Source: AC2028 sp002373595
GTDB taxonomy: Bacteria > Bacillota > Clostridia > Lachnospirales > Lachnospiraceae
Assembly (NCBI GenBank): GCA_946616365.1
Contig: CAMOIX010000031.1
Coordinates: forward strand, 1-28,569
Reading direction: 5' to 3'
DNA: 28,569 bases
Made by a program: the position numbers and the translations under genes. The notes beneath the pieces are model-generated. The model searched no databases, was not told where the DNA came from, and saw only the letters and a program-made list of their open reading frames with translations. Below, in pieces: positions 15,927 to 23,479 of the stretch; within the stretch, counting starts at the first letter, position 1; the number at the start of each line of letters is the position of its first letter.

Positions 15927-16826
15927 ATGAAAAAAGGAAGTGTGATAGGAATTGTGATTGTTGCAGTCATAGCACTCATCCTTATCGGAGGATCGTTCTA
16001 TTCGATAAGAGAGGAAGAGCAGGCTGTAGTATGTACACTCGGAGCACCCAAAGCGGTAACGACTCCGGGACTGCATTTCAAGATACCGATCATTCAGACC
16101 GTAGATAAAGTTAACACTACGATCAGAGGATTCAGCATAGGCTATACCAGCACAGGAGATTCCGAGGAAGCGATGATGATCACTTCGGATTACAATTTCC
16201 TGCATGTTGATTTCTATGCGGAGTACAGAGTGACGGATCCGGTCAAGGCGCTTTATGCATCTGAGAACCCTGAGCTCATACTCAGAAATATCGCTCAGAA
16301 CTGTATCAGAACGACTATCGGATCGTACGGAGTCGACAGCGTACTCACTACCGGCAAGAACGAGATACAGGCAAACATCAAGCAGATGATCCTTGATAAG
16401 CTTGAGAACTATGATATTGGAATCCAGCTTGTCAATATCACTATCCAGGACGCAGAGCCTCCGACACAGGCGGTAAGCGCTGCATTTAAGGAAGTCGAAA
16501 CTGCAAAGCAGGGCAAGGAGACTTCCGTAAACAATGCAAACAAGTACCGCAACGAGCAGATCCCCAGTGCACAGGCCCAGGTCGACAGGATCCTTCAGGA
16601 CGCAGAAGCAGAGAAGCAGCAGAGGATCAACGAGGCAAACGGAGAAGTTGCGAGATTCAATGCGATGTATGAGCAGTATGTTAATTTCCCTGAGGTCACA
16701 AGAAAGAGAATGTTCTACGAGGCGATGGAAGATGTATTGCCCGGTCTCAAGGTTGTGATCCAGAGCAGCGACGGCAAGACGAGCACTGTTTTACCGCTTG
16801 ACAGTTTTACAGGGGAGGAGAAATAA
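15927..16826 (+). CDS. hflK: SPFH/band 7 protein HflK
   Basis: A membrane protein of 299 residues: an N-terminal signal-anchor helix (VIGIVIVAVIALILIGGSFY), then the SPFH domain (EEEQAVVCTLGAPKAVTTPG, LHFKIPIIQTVDKV, YAEYRVTDPVKALYA), then a long charged coiled coil (about 200-250, VDRILQDAEAEKQQRINEA). With HflC it should form the membrane complex that holds and modulates the FtsH protease. The name follows order and pattern, as HflK precedes HflC; the two are paralogues. FtsH is not in the window. Confidence 0.85.
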   Translation: MKKGSVIGIVIVAVIALILIGGSFYSIREEEQAVVCTLGAPKAVTTPGLHFKIPIIQTVDKVNTTIRGFSIGYTSTGDSEEAMMITSDYNFLHVDFYAEYRVTDPVKALYASENPELILRNIAQNCIRTTIGSYGVDSVLTTGKNEIQANIKQMILDKLENYDIGIQLVNITIQDAEPPTQAVSAAFKEVETAKQGKETSVNNANKYRNEQIPSAQAQVDRILQDAEAEKQQRINEANGEVARFNAMYEQYVNFPEVTRKRMFYEAMEDVLPGLKVVIQSSDGKTSTVLPLDSFTGEEK

Positions 16827-16827
16827 G

Positions 16828-17862
16828 ATGCCGGGAATGGAACATTTTTCATCGGACGGAAAGTCCATGGATAAGAAGATAAAAGCACCTAAATTTAAGG
16901 GAAAGAGCGTCGGACTGGGGATTGTCGCGTTTGTTGTAATTATGATCCTTTGCAGCTCGATCGTGGTAACGCATCAGGATGAGTATAAGCTGATCAGACA
17001 GTTCGGTAAGGTTCAGAGGATAATATCTACTCCGGGAGTGTCACTGAAGATCCCGATGATAGAAACGGTTGATGTCATCCCCAATCAGATACTTCTCTAT
17101 GACCTTAAGCCGTCCGATGTCATCACAGCTGACAAGAAGACGATGATAGTAGACAGCTACGTACTCTGGAGAGTAACGGATCCTCTTAAGTTCGCGCAGA
17201 CACTGAGCGGATCGGTCGGAAGTGCGGAAGGACGTATCGACAACATCGTATATAACGCCACCAAGAATACTATATCCAATATGACTCAGGACGCAGTCAT
17301 CTTAAGCCGTGACGGCAAGATGACGATCACTGTAACCGGAGAGGACAATGATGTTCAGTCAAACGATCTCGATGTGTCCGGAGAGACTCAGAAGGTCGTA
17401 GAGATCACGTCTCTTACCGAGGAGATCATGGCTCATATCAACAAGGTCGAAAGTCAGTACGGTATAGAGATCATCACAGTAGATGTTAAGAAACTCGATC
17501 TTCCCGATGACAATAAGCAGGCTGTATATACCCGTATGATCTCTGAGAGAGAGAATATCGCAGCGCAGTATACTGCAGAGGGACAGTCACAGGCACAGAT
17601 CATCGAGAATACCACCAACAAGGAAGTATCGATCATGATGTCCGAGGCTAAGGCCAAGGCAGAGATCACCAAGGCAGAAGGCGAAGCAGAGTACATGAGG
17701 ATACTTTCGGATGCATATTCCGACGAGGACAAGGCAGACTTTTACTCCTTTGTCAGAGCACTTGATGCACTTAAAGCAAGTATGGGCAGTGGTGAAGGCG
17801 ACAAGACGATAATACTTACTGAGGATTCACCTATCACAGGAATCTTTTACGGAGAGTATTGA
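16828..17862 (+). CDS. hflC: SPFH/band 7 protein HflC
   Basis: A membrane protein of 344 residues with one N-terminal helix (VGLGIVAFVVIMILCSSIVV) followed by the SPFH domain (DEYKLIRQFGKVQRIISTPG, VSLKIPMIETVDVI, YVLWRVTDPLKFAQTL). The C-terminal coiled coil is rich in Ala/Glu/Lys (MSEAKAKAEITKAEGEAEYM), as in HflC. A segment at about 165-190 (DGKMTITVTGEDNDVQSNDL) looks like an insertion relative to compact HflC proteins. AGGGGAGGAG at 16811-16820 supports ATG 16828, one base after the hflK stop, so the pair should be coupled. Confidence 0.85.
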   Translation: MPGMEHFSSDGKSMDKKIKAPKFKGKSVGLGIVAFVVIMILCSSIVVTHQDEYKLIRQFGKVQRIISTPGVSLKIPMIETVDVIPNQILLYDLKPSDVITADKKTMIVDSYVLWRVTDPLKFAQTLSGSVGSAEGRIDNIVYNATKNTISNMTQDAVILSRDGKMTITVTGEDNDVQSNDLDVSGETQKVVEITSLTEEIMAHINKVESQYGIEIITVDVKKLDLPDDNKQAVYTRMISERENIAAQYTAEGQSQAQIIENTTNKEVSIMMSEAKAKAEITKAEGEAEYMRILSDAYSDEDKADFYSFVRALDALKASMGSGEGDKTIILTEDSPITGIFYGEY

Positions 17863-17867
17863 TCTAT

Positions 17868-19676
17868 ATGAAAAAACCAAATACCAGTAAGGAAGAGTGG
17901 CCTTTTCCCAAATCAAGAATGGGATGGCTGTGGGAGAATTTAGAAGGCAGCAGGGGATTACTCATAGCGGCAATGATCGGCACGGTTGTATATAATGTGC
18001 TGCAGCTGACCGTGCCGTATTTTTCGGGGAGGCTGGTCGATCTGTTCCTTACGGGACCTGATGCGGTCAGTAATCTTCGCGACCGCAGAGATCTGTTTTA
18101 TCTATTGCTGGGGTTAATGGTCGGTCTGACCATTATCCGCAGCATTATTGTTTATTGGGACTGTATGGCTTATGAGCGTGCATCCCAGAGCGCCCTCTAT
18201 CGCATCAGGAATTTCCTCTACGATAAGATACAGCGCCAGGATATGAAATTCTACAGCACTTACAGAACGGGAGATCTCATGACGAGAGTCACCGGTGATC
18301 TTGATGCCGTCAGACACAACATCGCATGGGTCATCCGTATGCTGATAGAAGGTTTTTCACTCGTCGCAGCGACAGCCATTTATTTCTTCTACATGAACTG
18401 GAAGATGGCACTGTGTCTGCTTTCCATCGCACCGTTCATTTTCTGTATCATATTCCTCTTCAGGAAAAGAGTCGGCCCGATGCATGCCAATCTGCGTGAA
18501 AAGCTCGCAAACATGAATACCATCGCGCAGGAGAACATCTCGGGTAACAGGGTTGTAAAAGCATTCGCCAGAGAAAACTATGAGATAGAAAAGTTTGACG
18601 AGTGCAATACGGATTACAAAGAGACCAATGTTAAGACTTCGATGGTATGGATCAAGTATTTCCCGTATGTCGAGTCTATGGCAAACCTTCTGACGGTCAT
18701 ACAGCTCCTGGTTGGCGGACTCTTCCTGATAAAGGGAGAGATTACGATGGGTGAGTATGTTTCATTCTCCGGACTTACATGGGCGATCGCGAACCCGATG
18801 AGACAGCTCGGAAATATAATGAATGAGTTCCAGAGATTTACCGCTGCATCAAGGAAGGTTATGGAAATATATTATTCCGAAGCGGAGATCGTGGATGCAC
18901 CTGATGCAATATCTCATGAAGGCAGATTTGAGGGATTGGTTGAGTTTAAAAATGTTAGTTTCCAGTATTCTGACGGCAAGCTCCCGGTGCTTAAGAATGT
19001 ATCATTTACAGCAAAGCCCGGAAGTACCGTGGCTATCATGGGAGAGACCGGATGCGGCAAGACATCGCTCATTCATCTCATACCGAGGTTCTATGAGCCT
19101 ACAGGAGGAGAAGTTCTTGTTGATGGAGTAAATGTAAGCAAGTACAAGCTGCATGATCTCAGAAGCGCAATAGGACTTGCTACGCAGGATGTCCTCCTCT
19201 ATTCGGATTCGATAGACGGCAATATAGCATACGGCGACAGTAATATAACGCACCAGGAGGTGGCAAAGTATGCGAGGTATTCTGCGGCGGACGAATTCAT
19301 AGCGAAGATGCCTGAAGGATACGATACGATCGTGGGAGAGAGAGGTGTCGGACTCTCGGGCGGACAGAAGCAGAGGATATCACTGGCCAGAGCTCTTGCG
19401 GTCAAGCCTTCCATACTTATTCTCGATGATACGACCTCGGCGGTGGATCTCGAGACGGAAAAAGAGATACAGCACAGCCTCGCGGAGCTGGATTTCCCTT
19501 GTACCAAGATAATCATTGCGCAGAGGATATCGACAACCAAGACGGCTGATCAGATCCTTATTATGGAACACGGTGAGATAACGGAGAGCGGAACTCACGA
19601 GGAGCTTATAGCTAAGGGCGGCTACTACGCACAGCTTGTTAAGCTTCAGAACGGATCGGAGGATTATGGCGCGTAA
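17868..19676 (+). CDS. ABC exporter half-transporter with degenerate ATP site (heterodimer subunit A)
   Basis: A 602-residue type IV ABC exporter with an N-terminal six-helix membrane domain (about 30-330) and a C-terminal ATPase domain. Walker A is GETGCGKTS and the signature is LSGGQ. After Walker B the catalytic Glu is replaced by Asp (ILILDDTTSAVD), and the H-loop His is replaced by Gln (IIIAQRIST). These two substitutions mark the non-hydrolysing half of heterodimeric exporters such as BmrCD, LmrCD and TM287/288. The partner gene overlaps it by 11 bp. ATG 17868 is used; the in-frame TTG 17859 has poor spacing. The substrate could be drugs, lipids or peptides. Confidence 0.92.
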   Translation: MKKPNTSKEEWPFPKSRMGWLWENLEGSRGLLIAAMIGTVVYNVLQLTVPYFSGRLVDLFLTGPDAVSNLRDRRDLFYLLLGLMVGLTIIRSIIVYWDCMAYERASQSALYRIRNFLYDKIQRQDMKFYSTYRTGDLMTRVTGDLDAVRHNIAWVIRMLIEGFSLVAATAIYFFYMNWKMALCLLSIAPFIFCIIFLFRKRVGPMHANLREKLANMNTIAQENISGNRVVKAFARENYEIEKFDECNTDYKETNVKTSMVWIKYFPYVESMANLLTVIQLLVGGLFLIKGEITMGEYVSFSGLTWAIANPMRQLGNIMNEFQRFTAASRKVMEIYYSEAEIVDAPDAISHEGRFEGLVEFKNVSFQYSDGKLPVLKNVSFTAKPGSTVAIMGETGCGKTSLIHLIPRFYEPTGGEVLVDGVNVSKYKLHDLRSAIGLATQDVLLYSDSIDGNIAYGDSNITHQEVAKYARYSAADEFIAKMPEGYDTIVGERGVGLSGGQKQRISLARALAVKPSILILDDTTSAVDLETEKEIQHSLAELDFPCTKIIIAQRISTTKTADQILIMEHGEITESGTHEELIAKGGYYAQLVKLQNGSEDYGA

Positions 19677-21444
19677 TACATATAAGCAGGACGAGTCCTT
19701 AGAGACTCCCTTTAATGTAAAACACTTAATGAGAGCATCCGTATACATCAAAAAGTATGCGGCACAGATGATACTCGCACTCTTTATCTCGGCTCTCGGA
19801 GGTATCACGGCACTGTGTGCCCCCATCATAATCAGGAGGGGACTTGATGAAGCTGTTCCCGCCGGAGACACGCAGCTTCTGTATGCGCTGTGTGGAATGC
19901 TGGTCGGGACTTTTGCTCTCAGTGTTATCTTTGCAACGATACGTTCGAGGATAATGGTAAAGGTCAGCCAGAATATTATCTACAATATAAGAAAAGATTT
20001 ATTTGAGCATCTGCAGAAACTTCCTTTTCAGTACTATGATGACAGACCGCATGGCAAGATCCTTATAAGAGTCGTCAACTATGTCAATTCCGTTTCCGAT
20101 ATGCTCAGCAACGGCCTCATCAATATTGTGCTTGAGATCATGAACCTTATCTTCATCGTCATCTTTATGTTTGCGGTGGATGTAAAGCTTTCTCTTGTTG
20201 TACTCGCCGGAGTACCGATCCTTGCGGTGTTCATGTTCTGGGTAAAGAACAAACAGAGAAAAGCATGGCAGCAGGTATCCAACAAGAACTCGAATCTCAA
20301 TGCATATCTTCAGGAGAACATAGTAGGGGCTCGCATCACGCAGATATTCGCGAGAGAGGATGAGAACGCGGAGATATTTGCGGACCTGTCCGGAAACTGT
20401 CGCCGGACTTGGATGAAGGCAGTAGGATACAGTAACCTTGTATGGCCGGGAATAGATACCATAAGCGTACTTGTAAGAGGAGCAATATTCCTTTTTGGAC
20501 TTCTTATATTCGGGCAGGGTAATACATCACTCGGAACTATAGTAGCGATATCAAGTTACGCTTCGAGATTCTGGCAGCCCATTATGAACCTTGGAAATAT
20601 CTTCAATAACTTTATCAACAATATCGCATACCTCGAGAGGATATTCGAGACGATAGACGAGCCGGTTATTGTAGAAGATGCACCTGATGCAGAGCAGATG
20701 AAGGAGATAAATGGAAGAGTAGAATTTGAAAATGTATCTTTCTCTTATGAGAAAGGAAAAGAAATCCTTCACAATGTATCGTTCACGGTTGAGCCCGGAG
20801 AAAGCGTTGCACTTGTAGGACCTACCGGCGCCGGAAAGAGCACGATAGTAAGTCTCGTGTCGAGATTCTATAATCTCGACAGTGGCAGGATACTCATTGA
20901 CGGAAAGGATATATCGAAATGCACACTTGCTTCGCTCAGATCACAGATGGGAATAATGCTTCAGGACAGCTTTATATTCTCGGGAACAATCGAAGATAAT
21001 ATCAGGTACGGCAAACTTGATGCCACGCGTGAAGAGATCGAGAATGCAAGTAAGATAGTCTGTGCGGATGATTTCATCAGGCGCATGCCGGATGGTTACG
21101 AAACGGAAGTCAAGGAAAGAGGAGCACTTCTCTCGCAGGGACAGAAGCAGCTCATATCTTTTGCGAGAACTCTTTTGTCAGATCCGAGAATACTTGTATT
21201 GGATGAAGCTACTTCGAGCATAGATGTACAGACAGAACGTGCACTGCAAAAGGGTCTTAATGCAATGATGAAAGGCAGAACCAGTTTTGTTATAGCGCAC
21301 AGACTCTCCACCATAGTTAACTGCGATAAGATAATGTATATCGGTGACGGTGGTATTATGGAGTGTGGAAGCCATGAAGAACTTATGGCCAAGAAAGGTG
21401 CATATTATCATCTCTACACATCTCAGATGGAAGACATTGCATAA
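19666..21444 (+). CDS. ABC exporter half-transporter with canonical ATP site (heterodimer subunit B)
   Basis: A 592-residue partner of the preceding half-transporter. It has a six-helix membrane domain followed by an ATPase domain with Walker A GPTGAGKST, signature LSQGQ (Gln in place of the first Gly), Walker B plus catalytic Glu in ILVLDEATSSID and H-loop FVIAHRLST. Its own catalytic residues are intact, but its signature is altered, and in the heterodimer that signature faces the degenerate site of subunit A. GGAGG at 19658-19662 places the start at ATG 19666, inside the end of the upstream gene, so translation is coupled and stoichiometry should be 1:1. Confidence 0.92.
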   Translation: MARNTYKQDESLETPFNVKHLMRASVYIKKYAAQMILALFISALGGITALCAPIIIRRGLDEAVPAGDTQLLYALCGMLVGTFALSVIFATIRSRIMVKVSQNIIYNIRKDLFEHLQKLPFQYYDDRPHGKILIRVVNYVNSVSDMLSNGLINIVLEIMNLIFIVIFMFAVDVKLSLVVLAGVPILAVFMFWVKNKQRKAWQQVSNKNSNLNAYLQENIVGARITQIFAREDENAEIFADLSGNCRRTWMKAVGYSNLVWPGIDTISVLVRGAIFLFGLLIFGQGNTSLGTIVAISSYASRFWQPIMNLGNIFNNFINNIAYLERIFETIDEPVIVEDAPDAEQMKEINGRVEFENVSFSYEKGKEILHNVSFTVEPGESVALVGPTGAGKSTIVSLVSRFYNLDSGRILIDGKDISKCTLASLRSQMGIMLQDSFIFSGTIEDNIRYGKLDATREEIENASKIVCADDFIRRMPDGYETEVKERGALLSQGQKQLISFARTLLSDPRILVLDEATSSIDVQTERALQKGLNAMMKGRTSFVIAHRLSTIVNCDKIMYIGDGGIMECGSHEELMAKKGAYYHLYTSQMEDIA

Positions 21445-21454
21445 GGAGTACCAT

Positions 21455-22375
21455 ATGTATCACATCATTGCCAATCCGGCAGCAAGATCGGGAAAGGGCA
21501 AGAAACTTTGGGATAAGAAGATAGAGCCCTATCTGAAGAGCAATAATATAGAATACGAAATACACTTTTCAAAAGAGGCAGGAGATATAGCAAGCATCAC
21601 TCGAAGTCTCTTGGGAGAAAAGGTTAATATCGTAATCGTCGGTGGCGATGGCAGTGTGAATGAACTTGTCAATTCATCGGATGATCTGTCTAATGTAACG
21701 CTGGGGCTTGTGCCGTGCGGATCGGGAAATGATTTTGCAAAGGGACTTGGTATTCCGAAAAATACTGTTAAAGCTCTTGATATTGTTTTTAAGAATAAAC
21801 AGACGAAGCCTCTTGATATAGGAGAACTGTCATATACTGATAAAACAAGCAGGCGCTTTGCGGTAAGCTGCGGAATAGGATTTGATGCGGCGGTATGTGA
21901 GGAAGCAGCCAGAACAGGATTCAAAGGATTCCTGAATAAATTGGGACTCGGCAAACTGATATACGGAAGTATTGCACTTAAGAAGATTTTTGCAGCGCAG
22001 AGAACAGAGTGCAAATTAAAGGATGAAGAATCAGGACTGATCATAAATATCAAAGATCTCTTTTTCCTTACAGCGATGAATACCGCTTACGAAGGCGGAG
22101 GATTCAAGTTTGCACCGGATGCGGATCCGCACGATGGAAAACTTTCTCTTTGTATTGTAAGCAACATATCAAGCATGAAGTTTTTTAGAGCGCTGCCTTC
22201 AGCGCTAAGCGGAAAGCATTTTCGTTATAAAGGAATAGAACCTCTCGAATCATCTAAAGTAACTGTGATATGTGATGATCCGATGTGGATCCACACGGAC
22301 GGTGAAGTTGAGAAACAGAGCGCAGGCTTTACCGCACATATCATCCCCGGCGCATTGAATGTGTTTATACCATAA
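21455..22375 (+). CDS. Diacylglycerol kinase family (YegS/BmrU-like) lipid kinase
   Basis: A 306-residue cytoplasmic lipid kinase. NPAARSGKGKK near the N-terminus, IVIVGGDGSVNELV (nucleotide-binding GGDG motif) and LGLVPCGSGNDFAKGLGIP are diagnostic of the DAGK catalytic domain. GGGFKFAPDADPHDGKL and HTDGE near the C-terminus match the YegS/BmrU pattern. AAGGAG at 21443-21448 fixes the ATG at 21455, 10 bp after the ABC exporter gene. Co-transcription with an exporter suggests a membrane lipid or envelope role, but this is inference. It is the last gene of the + strand run; no clear terminator is visible in the 76 bp before the convergent gene. Confidence 0.9.
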   Translation: MYHIIANPAARSGKGKKLWDKKIEPYLKSNNIEYEIHFSKEAGDIASITRSLLGEKVNIVIVGGDGSVNELVNSSDDLSNVTLGLVPCGSGNDFAKGLGIPKNTVKALDIVFKNKQTKPLDIGELSYTDKTSRRFAVSCGIGFDAAVCEEAARTGFKGFLNKLGLGKLIYGSIALKKIFAAQRTECKLKDEESGLIINIKDLFFLTAMNTAYEGGGFKFAPDADPHDGKLSLCIVSNISSMKFFRALPSALSGKHFRYKGIEPLESSKVTVICDDPMWIHTDGEVEKQSAGFTAHIIPGALNVFIP

Positions 22376-22451
22376 GGAGATTGCTTGCTCGTTCCTAATT
22401 CTGCGCGTCTCTTTTGATCATGGAAACAATCCCCTGTTGCAAAAACGACCA

Positions 22452-22823
22452 TTAGAATGTCATGATAAGAGGACGATATACTATTGAATGTACACCATAC
22501 ACTCTTAATTCATACCATGATTCATACCATGAATCCGCTTTGAGAACCGGAACATACATAGAATAAGCAACTATAGCCAAAAGGATAAGCCATTTTAATT
22601 TTGACTTGTTATTTCGGTTGACGGTAGAAATAAAAGCCGCTATATAACAGAATGCAGTAACAACCAAGTTCCCAAATAATGCTGTATACGCCATGGTCCC
22701 CGGATGGTAAGGAATGGGGTACTCTGAAACATAGTATGTCACTCCACATTGAAAGCCATGAGTTACTTGGAGCGATAAAAGGATTATGAAACATATAATA
22801 TATGTTAAATTGTTTTTTTTCAT
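22452..22823 (-). CDS. Small membrane protein, paralogue A (unknown family)
   Basis: 123 residues with three to four hydrophobic helices (YIICFIILLSLQVTHGFQ; TALFGNLVVTAFCYIAAFI; LKWLILLAIVAYSMYVPVL). I do not recognise the family. It is roughly 60% identical over its first ~95 residues to the neighbouring gene at 23056-23412; both share PGTMAYTAL-GNL and WYES. AAAGGAGC before the ATG (22827-22833 on the other strand) is a good ribosome binding site. It lies immediately downstream of a remnant of the M4 protease C-terminus, so it arose with that remnant by tandem duplication. A 12-bp tandem repeat adds a second SWYE tetrapeptide near its C-terminus. Confidence 0.7.
   Translation of the reverse strand: MKKNNLTYIICFIILLSLQVTHGFQCGVTYYVSEYPIPYHPGTMAYTALFGNLVVTAFCYIAAFISTVNRNNKSKLKWLILLAIVAYSMYVPVLKADSWYESWYELRVYGVHSIVYRPLIMTF
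22509..22532 (-). repeat. 12-bp tandem repeat inside paralogue A
   Basis: Two exact copies of TTCATACCATGA (+ strand) lie head to tail. They encode the in-frame repeat SWYE-SWYE on the - strand, where paralogue B has only one WYES. This looks like a recent slippage event. Confidence 0.8.
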
Positions 22824-22832
22824 TTTGCTCCT

Positions 22833-23055
22833 TTACGAATCAAAAGTAAACAAAAGAATCTGCATAGTATTTATCGGTGATAATTGTATTACACGATTAG
22901 TGTCTATAACCATTTTAAATACATTCCAACAGTTGCCTCGTACTCCGGGAGTTGTCTTATATTCGTATATTGGTGAACTGTCTGCCCCGCTGAATATTTA
23001 ACCGTAGCATTAGACCGTGACAATACATTTTGGTCTTTTGCTCCATTGGAAGAAA
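22833..23055 (-). pseudogene. Frameshifted remnant of the M4 metallopeptidase C-terminus
   Basis: Reading the - strand gives NGAKDQNVLSRSNATVK in one frame. After a one-base shift near 22997-23003 it gives FSGADSSPIYEYKTTPG then VRGNCWNVFKMVIDTN and SPINT in another. The intact protease (23480-26704) has TGAIGTDALSNSNATVK, YRGADSTPLYEYKTTPG, ARGYCWNVFEMIID and SPINT at residues about 1004-1069, so this is a second, broken copy of its last ~70 codons. There is no start codon and no upstream part. The remnant begins directly at the stop codon of paralogue B and ends at TAA 22833-22835, ten bases before the start of paralogue A. Confidence 0.85.
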
Positions 23056-23412
23056 TTAATAAAAAAATGTTTCAATGAGGGTCCGAAATGTTTTTTCATA
23101 TACACCAGATTCGTACCAAACTTCCATTTTAAGAGCAGGGACGAACATAGATTGGACTACTATGGCCAAAAAGATCAGCCATTTTATTTTCGATTTGTTT
23201 TCTCGATTGATAGTAGGAATAAACGCCATAATATAACACAATACAACAATAATTAAATTTCCTAACAATGCAGTGTATGCCATGGTTCCGGGGCGGTAAG
23301 GAATGGGAAACTTGGCAACATGGTATATAACTCCCTTTTGAATGCCATGGGTTATTTGAAGCAGTAAAAGAATTGAAAAACTAATGATGTATAAAAATCG
23401 ATATTTTTTCAT
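23056..23412 (-). CDS. Small membrane protein, paralogue B (unknown family)
   Basis: 118 residues with the same three-to-four-helix layout as paralogue A (FLYIISFSILLLLQITHG; ALLGNLIIVVLCYIMAFI; IKWLIFLAIVVQSMFVPAL). It starts 67 bp downstream of the M4 metallopeptidase stop, on the same strand, with GAGG before the ATG at 23412, so it is probably co-transcribed with the protease. An in-frame upstream ATG at 23505 would overlap the protease gene and lacks support. The function is unknown. Being tied to a protease gene twice (once intact, once as a remnant) suggests a role linked to that protease, for example anchoring, self-protection or export; this is inference only. Confidence 0.75.
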   Translation of the reverse strand: MKKYRFLYIISFSILLLLQITHGIQKGVIYHVAKFPIPYRPGTMAYTALLGNLIIVVLCYIMAFIPTINRENKSKIKWLIFLAIVVQSMFVPALKMEVWYESGVYEKTFRTLIETFFY

Positions 23413-23479
23413 ATTTCTAATCCTCAAATATACTAAATATAGTCTAAACACTTCGTCTTTAATTAATCTCCTATACGGA

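Noticed and set aside
22376..22451. Possible truncated gene or terminator between the lipid kinase and paralogue A.
   Set aside because: AAGGAG follows the stop codon but no frame longer than about ten codons starts there, and no hairpin with a T-run is visible.
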